64,000 nt of DNA from Proales similis (Eukaryota > Rotifera > Eurotatoria > Ploima > Proalidae), in the NCBI GenBank assembly GCA_019059635.1, contig JAGVRJ010000004.1, positions 1-64,000 on the forward strand. The letters are read 5' to 3'. Numbering within the stretch: position 1 is the stretch's first letter; each line of letters starts with the position of its first letter. The translations under genes and the position numbers were made by a program. Positions 8,829 through 21,386 of this stretch are shown here, one piece after another. The notes under the pieces were generated by a model that ran no database searches, was not told the DNA's origin, and saw only the letters and a program-made list of their open reading frames with translations.

Positions 8829-11800
8829 TTACTCGCACCAAGCGCCAATTTCGTTTCTCATAATATCTGAATCTTCATCAAGTCGATACCGATATAGTGG
8901 CGCTTGATATATCCGATCATACGAGTCTCTAAATTCGACCTTCCTTATGCATGCGGGTAAAGATACGTCGAAGAGTTGATTGATTGATTCCTCCCCAATC
9001 TCTTTTCCTATGCACTGGTGTCCTTTTATAACTGCTAGATACGAGTAGAGAATTATGGTTTTCTTTTCTGATATAGTTGGCTGATTCAAGTTGTTTGCTT
9101 TCGTGAGTGTGATATCCATCAAAATTTTTTCATCGTAGTAATTTTCGATTGTTTGTTTGATTTTAAAATCAATCTCAATTTTTTCCCATACGTTGCTTAG
9201 TATTTTTAAGTTAGATGAATTGAAGTATTGGAAGTGAGACATCTTTCTATCCTTGACGGTCACGCTTACTAGGCCATCTATTAGCCCGACCACTATTCTT
9301 TCTTTTTGCATGTTGCCTAATTGCCAAATGATTCCACTTTTTTCCTTTGTGTTGATCTCAAGTTTAAGTTTCGAAGCCTTTCGCCTTGTAAAAACAATTG
9401 GAGTTTTAGCTTCACAGATAAAAGAGTTTTTTCTTAAACATATTCCCAGGTTCAATGAACTCCAAGTCCCCTGGTCTAAAAGGACAGCTCTTGCGTCTCC
9501 ATTTTCTTTCTGGGAAATATAGTTAAGGTCTTCTAATTTTCCATTTAGCGAGAAATATGCAACTAAAGCATCTAGTCGAATGCTTTTCAACGCCAACGAT
9601 TCAAGTTCGTGAGGAATAGAAGAAATATTGTAACCTCCTAAAAAAACATTCATTTTTTTTAAAATGAATTTTGGAATTATTTCGGTTGAATTTTCTTTTG
9701 ATTCATATTGATAATATTGATCGTCGGAGTTGTATAGATCTTTCACCAGTAAACTGGCTCCATTTGAACCCATCTCAAACTCGATTAAATACCAACTGCC
9801 GTTATTGATTCTAGTTTCATTAGCTTTAAGCATTAAAGTCTGCTTATCCTGTGACTTATACATAAGCTCAAGGATACCGTTATTTATGTATACTGCCATA
9901 TAATCTGTGAATTTTGTCGGATTTTCGATAAATATTATTGGTGAATTAGCCGCAAAAGTTCTAATTAGAAATTTTCCATTTATTTTTTCTGGTTTATCGT
10001 TCAAGTTTCTTTTGAAATTCAATGGCGGAAGCGTTTTGGTAAAGTTAGTTAAAACAGGAAGTTCATTTGCTTTTTGATTTATCTGCTGAATAGTTTTTTT
10101 TAGTTCACTTATTTCAAATGATAAATTCTTCATCATATTGGTAGTTTCATCCATATCTAATAGTATATTATAAAAAGAAGGTTTTTGAGTAAATGATTTT
10201 TCCAACCCAACTGATTTGAAAAGTGAAATTTCACTCTTAGCAGTTTGGATGTCGTCATTTAAATTTTTCAAATCTCTTGAATAAAAATCAAGCCAAGTCA
10301 TTGACCCGTTTTCATCATCTAATCCGAAAATATCCATCAAAGAGAATATGCTGTCCACGTCATTTTGAACTTGCACGGAAGAAATTTCTTTTTCTTGAAG
10401 CTTGGACTGTACCTGTTTCAAACTATTTTCGAATTCATTAAATGACGCAACGGTTTGATTTAATATCTCATTGTAACTTCTTATTGATTCTAATTCATTT
10501 GGAATTTCATCCCAGCTTTTATTGATCAATGCCCACTGCTGCTTAACGCTCGAAATGTTTGCTTGATGATTTGTGATAGACAGCTCAGGTATATATTTTT
10601 TAAAATTTTTAAACTGGTTTAATTCAGTTTGCATACGACTGTTAGAGTTCTTTAACCATAAAATTTTCTGATTTAAACTCAGGCTTATATTTTCTAGATG
10701 ATGTTTTTTCGTTATTGAGTCGTTGTTTGAGAAGGTTCCGTTAAAAGTAATAGCCATGTTTTGAAGGAAATCTTTGTAACTTATCATTTTATTTTCGGCA
10801 ACTTGAGAAATATTTTTTGCTTTTTGATAGGCTTTGTTGAGTAGAATTTGTTGATTTTCAAAATTCAAGAAAACTTGTAGTTCTTCGACTTTTTGAATCG
10901 TTTGATTTAGATGGACCGTGGCTTTTTTTCGATACTTGCCAATTGATTCTCGCTGCAATTTTTTGAAGAACTCAACACGATTTTCAAAATTTGTTTTTGA
11001 TTCAAATATGTCCAGAAATTGACTCTTATTAACTAGCTTCTCATACTCCATAGATAATGTGGCATATTTTGTTTTTAAAAGCTTTAATTCGGCTTGGGGC
11101 ACCAAGAGAAATATTTTCATAAAATTTACGGAGTAATTATTTAGGCTTTCATTTTTCAAATTAAGTTGATTTACTAACTCTCGTATTTTTCTTAAATTTG
11201 AATAGTTTTTCGTAAGGATTTTGTTGAAATCGAGATTGTCAATAGATTCGTGATTTTTCTGAGAATCATGAAGTTTCGTTACTTGTTTTGCTAAACTCTC
11301 TAGTTGATCAGAATAAGATAATTTACTATCATGGATTTCTAAAGCAAATTCTTCTTGAATACGCTGAATCTTCTGTTTTGAATGATAAATATTGAGCATG
11401 GATTTTTTCAGATCCTTTGATAATTCTTCTTGTTGTTTGGCAAGTTGAGGAAAAGCTATATTTAAAGTTGAATTTTCTCCTAAACTAGCAAAATGCTTCT
11501 GAAAATTAGCTAATAAAGTTGAATTCATATAAAAAAATTGAATATTAAGCAGATATAATGATTGGTTTAAATTGTAAGGCCAAGCTTCAACGGAATTATT
11601 TAAATCATCCAAATGGGAAAGAACACAAATATCACATTTTACACAGCCTTTGCCCTTCTGCAAGATATGTGTAGGTTGGCATTCATTGCATTCGGTTCCA
11701 CCGACCCCCTCAATACATTCACACTGTCCAGTTTTATTGTTGCAATGATAACCATTATTCTCGTCGGTCAGTGTTCCATTCATAAAACAATTGCATTTTA

Positions 11801-14800
11801 TACAACCATTATCTGATAAATTCCAATGTCCAGGCAAACAAGAATCACACTTTTTGCCCCCAACTCCTGGTTTACAAATGCACGATCCATTTGATTGATC
11901 GCAATCGAAACTATATGATCCTATAATATTGCAAGCACAGTCTTGGCATCCATCTTCAGAAAAACCCCACGTCTGATTGGCGCATATATCACATCGCTCA
12001 CCGATGACGTTCTTCCTGCATAGACACTTTCCATCTAATTCATTGCATTTGAGAGATCCAGTCTTATTACAATAGCAAGCTTGACATCGAAAAGAGGTTT
12101 TATGCTCAGGTTGTTGAAAATGCCATTCAGAGCATTTATGACAGTTGTCACCAGTTGTGTTGTAAAGGCATTTAAGACATTTTCCATTATCCGGGTCACA
12201 GGAGTCGGGGTCAGAAAAGTCGATGTTCCCATTGCAGTTGCATCTTATACACGCTCCGCTCTGTTTTTGAGGATCCTTGTAATATCCAGCCGCACATCTA
12301 TTGCATTTTTCACCTTCGTAGCCTGAAAAACATTCACAGGGAGTCGGTTGCTGTTCAGCTGAATCATAATGGCAGCTGCCAAAAATGTTCCCATTTACAT
12401 CTCCAGGACATGGACATGGTTGACAATCAATATTAAGACCCGTTGATAAATTATAGAAACCGGATCTACAATGCTGGCAATTAAACCCTTCCGTATTATT
12501 TCTACAGTTAATACACTTTCCTGATATTTGATCACAGATGTCAGCCAAGCCATTGCACTCACATTTTTTGCAACTAAATGAAGTATGATTCGTGCCTTGC
12601 GATTGAAAGTAACCCGGTGCGCATTTTTCACATGAAAATCCTTCATAACCCTCCGGACAAGTGCATTTCTCAATCTTTGCTTTTAAAGAATCATCGCTCT
12701 GGGATTCATAAGCTAGGTCCATCGCAAACCATATGACATTAGCGGCCTTCAGATATATTGCGTCGAGGGATGAAATAAGTCTAAGAAACTCAGATCTTCT
12801 GAATTTACGCCTTTCAGAACCAGACAAATAATCAAAGTTTGTTTCTAATAGCCGAATCATCCCACTTTCAGATTGAGGATAGGTAGAAAGTATGGCTGCG
12901 ACAGCCCTCATCGATCCATTTTGACCTGTTAGTATAATATCATAGTTGGCTTCGTCAACTATAGTATGATTATTATAAAAGTTGGTAATATTTTGCTCAA
13001 GTTCAATTTCGTAAACCAAACGACCACCGTAAGATGTTACTTTATTCCCTAAGAAGAAAGAGGGCGCTCTCAAATAGAATCTTAGATTTCCATCGTTCCT
13101 AATCCATGACTCATTATTCGGATTTTCGACCAATCTATGAACCAAGTTATTTGCCAGTGAACAGTTTGAACTTTTTCCTGAACAAAAACACTCTGAACAG
13201 CCAACAAAGTTTTCCGAATTCAAGTCGAAAAATCCTGGTTTGCATTTTTCGCAAAAACTGCCCTCTACATTTTGTTTGCAGAGACATTTTCCGGACTTGG
13301 AGTCACAAATATCGTCAATAGTCCCATTTACCGAACATGAGCATGGGTTGCATGTAGGATGCTCATAAAAACCTCGCGCACAACGTTCACATTTGGCTCC
13401 AACTTGACCTTCTAAGCAAATGCACTGACCACTTATTGATTCACAGCTTTTGTTTGAAGAAAATTGGCATTTACAGGGTTCACATCCGTATCTCGGGTGA
13501 AAGCCAAAATACTCATCTACACATTTATCTCCATTTGTGTTTGGAGGAAGCATGCAATCTCCCGTGAATTCATCACAAAAGCCATATTCACACTGACATT
13601 TTGTACAGTTTGGAAATCCGTAATAGCCAGCCCGACAAGAGTTGCATCTTCTGCCAACAATATTATCTTTGCAAAAGCAACTTCCACCCAAGGGTTCACA
13701 TTCTTCGTTGATACTGCCTTCAGAATCACAACTACATGGTAAAACAGTTTGGTAGTAAGAGGCCAAGAGCCTCTTAAAATAATTTTCCGAAGGTACTGCA
13801 GCCAATTTAGAACCATTCTGGCATTCTGAAGATGGTTGTGAACTTTGAGTTATTTGATAGGATAGGAAATAATCTTTGTTTTGAACAAAATCGTTAAATT
13901 CAATGAGATACAGTCCTTCGACCATTACGAATGAACTGTCCAAGTGAAATGGCTTTTCCATTTCAAATATAAAATCAGTCACGTTTGAATTTAGAACTTG
14001 AATAGCGATCCTGCACCAAAGTCCTTGACTACAATATTTGGCTTCAAAATGGTACTTATTTGAGTATTCCTTTATAATCAAATAGGCCTCTAGTTCAAAT
14101 GGTTGGGAGTAATCAATCATAAGCCAAGATTTCTCATAGACTTGATGGTGAGCTCCTAATTTGACCGTGAAATGGGGCTAAGAGACTTTTTTTATTCAAT
14201 CTTTCAAGATAAGTTTAAGAATGTTCGAGCTCACCTCAAAATTGGATAATTTAAAAAAGCCCCTATGTCCTATTGAAGTTTGAAGCAAATTTTTTGGTAG
14301 AATTGGCGTTAATTTCATTTCTTCACACCTTTTTGTTGGTTCTTAAACTTAAATCGGTTTTAATTATGCTTAGATTGCTTACATCGTTCCATAACAGCTC
14401 GGTACTGGTTTGAGTAAATCAGAATTGAAATATTTTTCATCTATTAAAAATGCTTTACTAAGAATTGATTGGAAGCTGCAAATTTCGATTTGTTTGCCGT
14501 TAGTAAAATTCTCATCTGTTAAAACCAAGAAACCTTTCTGATCTTTGTTTAACACTATATGTCGGCAAAAGCTTGAAAATTCGCATTCTGGTAAAGAAAC
14601 TATGCCTATGACTTCCCCTTCGGACTTGATCCATGCCGATCTATTCAACATTGTATTTTCTTCTTCAAAACCTAAATACTCAACCACAAGCACAAAGTTT
14701 GAATAATTATCGGGATAACTTCCAAAGGTCAGATTAGTCTCAGCACTGGAGCACTATTTTTAAAATTTTGATTTTCGATCATTTGATCAATTATTGTTTT

Positions 14801-17800
14801 TGTCAAAATTACTTCATAAACTTCAGAGGTTGAGTTGATTTTAAATATATTCAATTCAATAGGATCAAGATATGAAATTGGAGGATAGACGTAGCGAATA
14901 CAACTAACAAAAAAATTGATTAATTTTACATTTTGGATTTTAAATTTATTCTTACTTATTCTTTAAATTGTTTGAACAAATTCCAATATTCTCCGGATTT
15001 ATTGAAAAGTTTTTTGGATTGAGTGTTGATAATTCGACTGGCAGTAGAATAAAATAGTCCTGAAGAAATTTTATTTTTAGAATTATTGCAAATAATTTAA
15101 TCAAAGTTACCAAATAAAGGTTCTCATCTAAACTCTCGAACGCTATTTCATATGATGTATCTGGATTATCTAACATCAACAATATTTTGGTTCCGTTATT
15201 GAGCTTAAGAGGATGTGTTTGTGGTGCAGGGCACGGTGGAATATTCTTCATGTTGAAAGAAATCTTGAATTGAAAGATGCTTCGATATATAAAAATATTC
15301 TTATACCGTTTCTTCTCTTCTCCTTGTTTCATATTGATCTTCTACCGCGCCAAATTCCACAAAAATCACTGAACTTTCAACTTTTGTAGTCTGAAAGTGT
15401 AAATGTATTTCATATTCGCCTTTCTTTAAGCCAACCGGAAGTTGATAAAAAATTTTGCGCTTTTTTTGTTGAAAGATAAAAAAAAATAAAAAACTTTTTT
15501 AGCTTAAGTCAACCTACATTAAATGGATATAGCTGAACAAACCCTTTCCAAGAAAAGTTATTGAAAATTTTGTCATCATATTCGAATCTAACAGGCAAAT
15601 AGTCATATAAGGGCCCCCTATGGGCTTCTTCTAATTCAAATTTGAGATGGGAAAATGACGGCAGAAAGAAGCCTTTTTTTGGCGAATCACATTGAGTTCC
15701 TTCAACATTATCTTTACAAGCGCACTCGCCGGAAATAGGATTGCACTCAACTGTAAAATTTGTAAGGCCTGGAAGGCATCTGCAAGCTTCACACCCGAAG
15801 GGGTTTTGATTGCTTAGCCCATAAAAGCCTTTTTTGCATTTTTGGCATTTATATCCTTCAACAAATAACTTGCATTTGCATTGGCCGTTCATAGAATCAC
15901 ATTGAGAACTTATTCCATTTAGAACTCCACTAGTGTTGCAATCACAGGCCTCGCAAATCTCAGAAGAATTTGATCGAAATCCGAAGTATCCCTCTTGACA
16001 CCTATCGCATTGTTTTCCAGTAACATTTTGTTTACATTTGCAAGGTATATAAGTCATATTCTTGACAGAATTGGAGCATTCTAAAGATTCCTTTTCAGAT
16101 CCTATAGGATTACAGTTACATTCTTTAAATTTAAATTAAAAAAGATTCTTTTGAGTTTTTTCTTAAAAGGAAAATTTACTTTGACAAAGTGGGTAGTTAA
16201 AATGATCTGGAGCACATTCAGAACATTTTTCGCCAATAAAATTCTCCTTGCATTTGCATATCGGGTCACAGGAATCGCCTTTTGACCCGAATTTGTCGCA
16301 ATTACATGCAGTGCAGTTCGGGAAACTTGATATCATCATCACAATAATTTAATATATGATTTTTTGCTTAAAGGGTCATCTTACCCGAAGTAACCAGCAG
16401 CGCACTCTCCACATTTAAATCCTCCATAACCAGGACGACAAAGGCATTCTCCATTCTCAGTGCAAGTGGTATTTGACAATGTTCCATTCGGATCGCATTC
16501 ACAGCCTTTTGAGGAAATGATAATCAGATGAAATTTATCAAGAGGTTTTCGTTTTCAGAAGAGTTACTTAAGCATTCAGGATAATTGAAATGGCCAAATG
16601 CACATTTTTGACAACCTTTTCCAGAAAAGTTTGGTAGACATAAGCACTCTCCGGTTGTTTTGTTGCAGTTTTCAGTAAAAGTTTTTTGCTTATCACATTG
16701 GCTACAGCTTTTGCAAATAGGATAATTAAAATAGCCGGAATCACAGTTGTCGCATTTAAGACCACTGTATCCGGGTTTACAGCTGCATTGCCCGTTATTT
16801 TGACAATCAATATCCAAACTATTGTTTTGATTGCATTCACAGACTTGATTAAATATCAGAAAGCTAGCCAAGATTCCGGTTAAATTAAACCCAAACCTAC
16901 TTTTGCAATCTGGAAATCCGAAATAACCTTCAGCGCATTTATCACATTTGCTTCCACTGAAGCCAGTTTGACAATTACATGGACTAATGCAATTGCGATC
17001 TGACGTTCCTTTCCTAAAGCACTCACAATTGGTACAATACGGCCAGTCAGTTGATCCATCAGCACATCTTTAAACAATCGGAGAAAAGGATTTGAGTTGG
17101 ATTATAAGCTTTTACATTATTTTCATTCAAATCCTTACTTTTCACATTTTGGTCCTGAATATTTTTTATGACACAGACACGTTCCGTCAGTTTGGTTGCA
17201 TTTCTCAGTGTAATTCCAGTTGCAATTACACTCTTTTATTCGATTTTTAAGATTTTGTTTAGTTCAAAACTTATGAAAAATTCGCTTACCAATACAGCCA
17301 GCGTACCTGTCAGTTCCATTTCTGTAATGTTTTTCAATACATGTTTGGCAGTTATAACCTTTAGTGTTATTCTATTACACTTTTTAGTTATGAGTTCTCG
17401 CGAATTTAAAAACACTCTAAATACGCTCGAACCTGGCAATTTTGACACTTTCCACCTCCATCATATTTCCCGTGAATATCAAGACTCAATCTAAGCTTGG
17501 CAACGTTATCATCATAAACACATTCTTCGGTGTGTCCAAAACACTGGCAGGCTGTAATGCATCAAGTCTTAATAACTTCAGAATAAATTAAAATTTTGAG
17601 ATGTAGTCTTACGTTCACATGCAAAATCATTGGTGCTATTTCTAATTGACCATCTCTTTTGAACGAAATTAGGACAGCAAGAATGGCAGTTTTCTCCACA
17701 TGTATTATGTTTGCACAAGCAATGCAGACCAGATTCAGATTGCTCACATCTATCTGCATGTCCATTGCAGACACAATGACCTCCTATCTTGATATGCTGA

Positions 17801-18820
17801 ATACTATTTCGAATTTATTATCCTAGGCATTAGTCCGGATATCACAAGTAAGCGTCAGATAATTTTTACCTGTAATAATACTAGATTTTTTTAGATTAAA
17901 GAAAAAACACTATCATCTTAAAGCTGCTTACTCTTTTTGTGACAGAGGGGTCACGTTGAACAATAGGCATAGTATGACCCAGAAGGTTATTAGTGTGCAA
18001 TAGACGGAGTCTCACGTTTGTTGCTTTAGTCCATTCTTGTAGAGAGATTGAGTCGAAAAAGTTCAAAGATCCTGGTCGGTTGTTTATTAAAGATATAAGA
18101 ACCTAAGTTTTTATGTTGATTAGAAGATATTTAATATAAGCTCATATTTAATTTACTTCGCCCCATGCCAGTGGCATCACTTTGGAGTACTTCGTGGTAC
18201 ATGTTATTTGATCATCTTTGTCCAGTTTGAAATTGAAAGAGTCTTCTGAATATAAGATCGGCGTATCGAAATATTTGATACAATCGGATGGAGATTTGGC
18301 AAAATATTGCCAGGGTTTAAAGGTCTTTCCAAAATCCATAGATCTTTCTAGAACCCAAACGGCTGGCATTGGAGAATTACCCATTTTTATATAAATATAA
18401 GCGACGTGAAAAAGCTGATTTAAGTCAATTGTAATGTTGATGGAATTGTAATCTAAGGATCGCGAGAGAGGTGGACTCTGCCACCACCTATTAGTTCCAT
18501 CATTAATATATTCTGGCTTGTAGGATTTCGAAGGATTATTCAAATCACAATAGTCACATGCAAGGCCCTTGATATCTATTAGAAATAAGGAGCTAAAGTT
18601 TTTGATAGGAATTTACTTGGAACCCAATCTGTGGTGTAAGTGACGCAGAACTCGTCAGTTCGCAAAATGTTTCATTAACATAACCTTGATCTCCACATGT
18701 TGCCGAGACGGTAATTGGTTTTTTATAAGCCAAATCGAAAGTTGGAGGCATAAGAAGCTCTCCTTGAGTAGTTATTATTAAACAACTCACAAGTAGCAGG
18801 CTTATTTGATATATTTCCAT
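8829..18820 (-). CDS. Laminin subunit alpha (LanA/alpha-3/5 type) with only two LG domains
   Basis: Nineteen exons join to 2964 residues. On the minus strand they are: 18820-18617, 18567-18157, 18102-17932, 17796-17613, 17551-17433, 17371-17290, 17232-17139, 17067-16901, 16843-16568, 16505-16385, 16325-16180, 16122-15518, 15459-15307, 15263-15111, 15059-14956, 14903-14813, 14753-14383, 14328-14235, 14177-8829. All phases agree. Order: signal peptide; laminin N-terminal domain (NRWWQSPPLS, then GGHCVCNGHA opening the first LE repeat); a long LE array; an L4b-type domain containing FNNFSWKGF, which points to the alpha-3/5 class; more LE repeats around an L4 domain (YGGRLVYEIEL); coiled coil at about residues 2040-2565; two LG domains at about 2580-2755 and 2768-2945. 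Laminin alpha normally ends in five LG domains, so LG3-5 are missing and a clean stop follows. Such proteins trimerise with beta and gamma chains in basement membrane. The last 5.3-kb exon has no introns, unlike the 5' half. Confidence 0.93.
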
Positions 18821-19093
18821 TTTTTTAAATACTCAGGGAAAGATCAAACTGAAGAGGGAAGACGAGGTTTTTAGCTTTATATTCGAAAGGAGATAAAAAA
18901 AAAGATAAGGAAGCAAAGTTGAAATTTGATTCTTTTGGCGTCTTAGCATTCTCCGATAAAATTGTCTAGCTAACTGTTGATATCTGACATTTATCAATCG
19001 CTGAGTTAAAGAACGCTTAAGGAAAAAAATTCATCGAAGTAACGCTAAAGAGAGCTTATTCAATCATAAGAATGCTATTTATTTCAAAAAAGT

Positions 19094-21091
19094 TTATCTT
19101 ATAGCCTTTTTAACTATAGGTTCTATTGGACTATCTTTTCTGATAGATTTTTCGATAGCCCAAACTAGATCTACTTCAAAACGTTTTGCCACGTAATTAA
19201 CCACTAAGCCATCGGTTTGTTTCGTTGAAGAGTTTCCTTGATTCAAATAATCATTTAATCGACCTACTCGTCCGGCTCTGTGCAAATAATCTTCAACTGT
19301 AAAAGGCATTTCAAAATTGACAATCAGAGAAACATTCACGGTGTTAAGACCTCGAGATGCTAAATCAGTACAGCTCAATATCTTAGTATTTCCACTTAAA
19401 AAATTTTTCATCACCTCGGCCCTTTTTTGATTAGGGACCTGTTTGGTTAAAACACCACATTCAATACCTTGTTCAGACAGAAACTTGCTGACAAATATAG
19501 CCGTATTAGACCGTCTGGAAAATATTAATACACTTCCATTATTTTTCTCTTTTGATGTATAACTTTTGAGTAATGATACGAGAAGTTCTTTTCGATTAGT
19601 CGGATTCGTCCGAATAAATTTTTGTGTCACATGAAGCAAAAGTCGTCCTACTCGACTGGTTTGAATAATTTTCAATTTTTTGGTATCAACAAATAACTTT
19701 TGAAGCATTGATTCAGTCTGAATGGGCATTGTAGCTGAAACAAAAGTGATCTGGGATGCTGGATCTTTAAGCTTTTTGCTAAGAAATTCCTCAAAATTTT
19801 TAAAATTTTGGTTTCTTATATCACTTAGATTAATAATTTTGCCATTTAGATTAAAATTTTTCCCCTCTTTACTTTTAATATTACTGGTCTTCTCATAATT
19901 ACCTAAGGAAGAATTATTTTGACTTGTACCATTTAATGAAAAGACATTTGAATTCAGATCATAATCAGATCTTAGCTTTGTTAGACAATTCATTGTTGTT
20001 TTAAAATTGCTATGATCAAGGAGCGTATCTGCTTCATCTAGAACAATATCTTTGAGATAGGTTGAATATGAAATATTTTTTTCAGAATCATAGTTGAGCA
20101 ATGTATCTAATTGCCCCGGAAGTGTAATAAGAATATCTGTAGGTATTTTTTCCCTTCCCTTGGTCTTGAAATTATTGAAAGAGCATTCTTCAAACTTTTC
20201 CAAAGATTCTAAAATAGAGTGATGCAAGTTAATCGCAACTTCAATATTAATCAACTGCTGCACAAAATCGTCGGGAATGGTGTTGCTTTGTTTAGCCAAA
20301 AGTTTAATATCGCTGAAAGTTTTATATACTTGTACTGCAAGTTCTCGAGTTGGAACGAGAATGATGGATATTGTTTGGCATCGATTTCGAACGACATTAG
20401 ACTGTTGAAGAAATTTCTTAAAAGAGAGAACTTTCTGAATTATTGGCAAAGCAAATGCAAGTGTCTTCCCACCTCCAGTTTCAGCGACTAGGAGGTGGTG
20501 ATGGGAATGTTGCAAAACTGAATCAATTGCCAGGTATTGAATCACAGTTGGATGCTTGAGTTTGGTAAGTTGCTGGAGGAGTTGGCAAAGACTTGGGTTA
20601 ACCAAGGTGTCAGAAAACTCAAATGGTTGACCAAACAGATTTTGATATCTTGAAAAATCAATGAGGGACACATGTGACCCTTTCAACGAGTTGATTGTGA
20701 AGGATTGACCAGCACTTCTCCTATTCTTCCAGCCATAGGATACTAAACTTTTTTCTGAAAAATCTGTGTAATTCTGGCCAGAATAATGGTTGAAGTTTGG
20801 ATTTGGACAAGAAATCAATAGCTGTTTAGTACTCGGCGCGATTCTTGAAGAAGATTTTGGTTTTTGGTTGACCAAGTACTTCTGACGCTTCTTTTCAATT
20901 TCTTTCAGCATCTTATGTCCTATCTCAATTTTGTTCTTTGTTTCAATTCGCGATACAGATGCAAATAATTTGAAAGCATCAGTTCGTGAATAGAGAGCAT
21001 TGGAACTAAGTAACGGTAATCGAAAATTTCCTTTCAACATTCTTCTCACTAATAGTGAATAAAACTTTTTTAAAATAATCTCTTTGCCCAT
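19094..21091 (-). CDS. Mitochondrial-type DEAD-box RNA helicase, DDX28-like
   Basis: Single exon, 665 residues. Motifs in order: Q-motif region (PTVIQYLAID), motif I AETGGGKT (usual form GSGKT), PTRELAVQ, a variant Ib (LPGQLDTLL for TPGRL), motif II DEAD, SATMP (motif III), VLIFSRR, CTDLASRGLN and HRAGRVGR (motif VI). RecA-like domain 1 spans about residues 165-460, with an Asn/Ser-rich insertion between DEAD and SAT; domain 2 spans about 465-640. The first 25 residues are basic and hydroxylated without acids beyond residue 4, which suits a mitochondrial targeting sequence. HRAGRVGR rather than HRIGRTGR and the long N-terminal extension suggest the DDX28/MRH4 group, which works in mitochondrial large-subunit assembly. 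The family call is from motifs only. The next gene upstream (CPSF6) begins on the same strand 295 bp away. Confidence 0.8.
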   Translation of the reverse strand: MGKEIILKKFYSLLVRRMLKGNFRLPLLSSNALYSRTDAFKLFASVSRIETKNKIEIGHKMLKEIEKKRQKYLVNQKPKSSSRIAPSTKQLLISCPNPNFNHYSGQNYTDFSEKSLVSYGWKNRRSAGQSFTINSLKGSHVSLIDFSRYQNLFGQPFEFSDTLVNPSLCQLLQQLTKLKHPTVIQYLAIDSVLQHSHHHLLVAETGGGKTLAFALPIIQKVLSFKKFLQQSNVVRNRCQTISIILVPTRELAVQVYKTFSDIKLLAKQSNTIPDDFVQQLINIEVAINLHHSILESLEKFEECSFNNFKTKGREKIPTDILITLPGQLDTLLNYDSEKNISYSTYLKDIVLDEADTLLDHSNFKTTMNCLTKLRSDYDLNSNVFSLNGTSQNNSSLGNYEKTSNIKSKEGKNFNLNGKIINLSDIRNQNFKNFEEFLSKKLKDPASQITFVSATMPIQTESMLQKLFVDTKKLKIIQTSRVGRLLLHVTQKFIRTNPTNRKELLVSLLKSYTSKEKNNGSVLIFSRRSNTAIFVSKFLSEQGIECGVLTKQVPNQKRAEVMKNFLSGNTKILSCTDLASRGLNTVNVSLIVNFEMPFTVEDYLHRAGRVGRLNDYLNQGNSSTKQTDGLVVNYVAKRFEVDLVWAIEKSIRKDSPIEPIVKKAIR

Positions 21092-21386
21092 ATTCTCAAG
21101 ATTTTTCTCGTTTCATATTTAATATAACAAATGAGCTAGAATTTTTTGTTGATCTTTGCAAGCTTTTAATATTAGGCGGCCCGTTTTGATTAAATACCAT
21201 CTGAATTTTCAGAATATTTTTTCGAACTTTAGCTGCAACCATGTTTCAAAAGAATTAAATTCAAACACTTCCGATGAAAAACTGAAATACAGCAAAGCAG
21301 AAAGAATTTTAATGAGCCGAACAAAAATTTAAGTCTTGAATAATCGAAAGAAATAAAGAAAAATAATGGCTCTTTAGCGATTTCAA

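Noticed and set aside
16568-16840. Second minus-strand frame overlapping the laminin LE repeats
   Set aside because: Shifted reading of the Cys-rich LE exon; only the LE frame has the cysteine spacing and splice phases.
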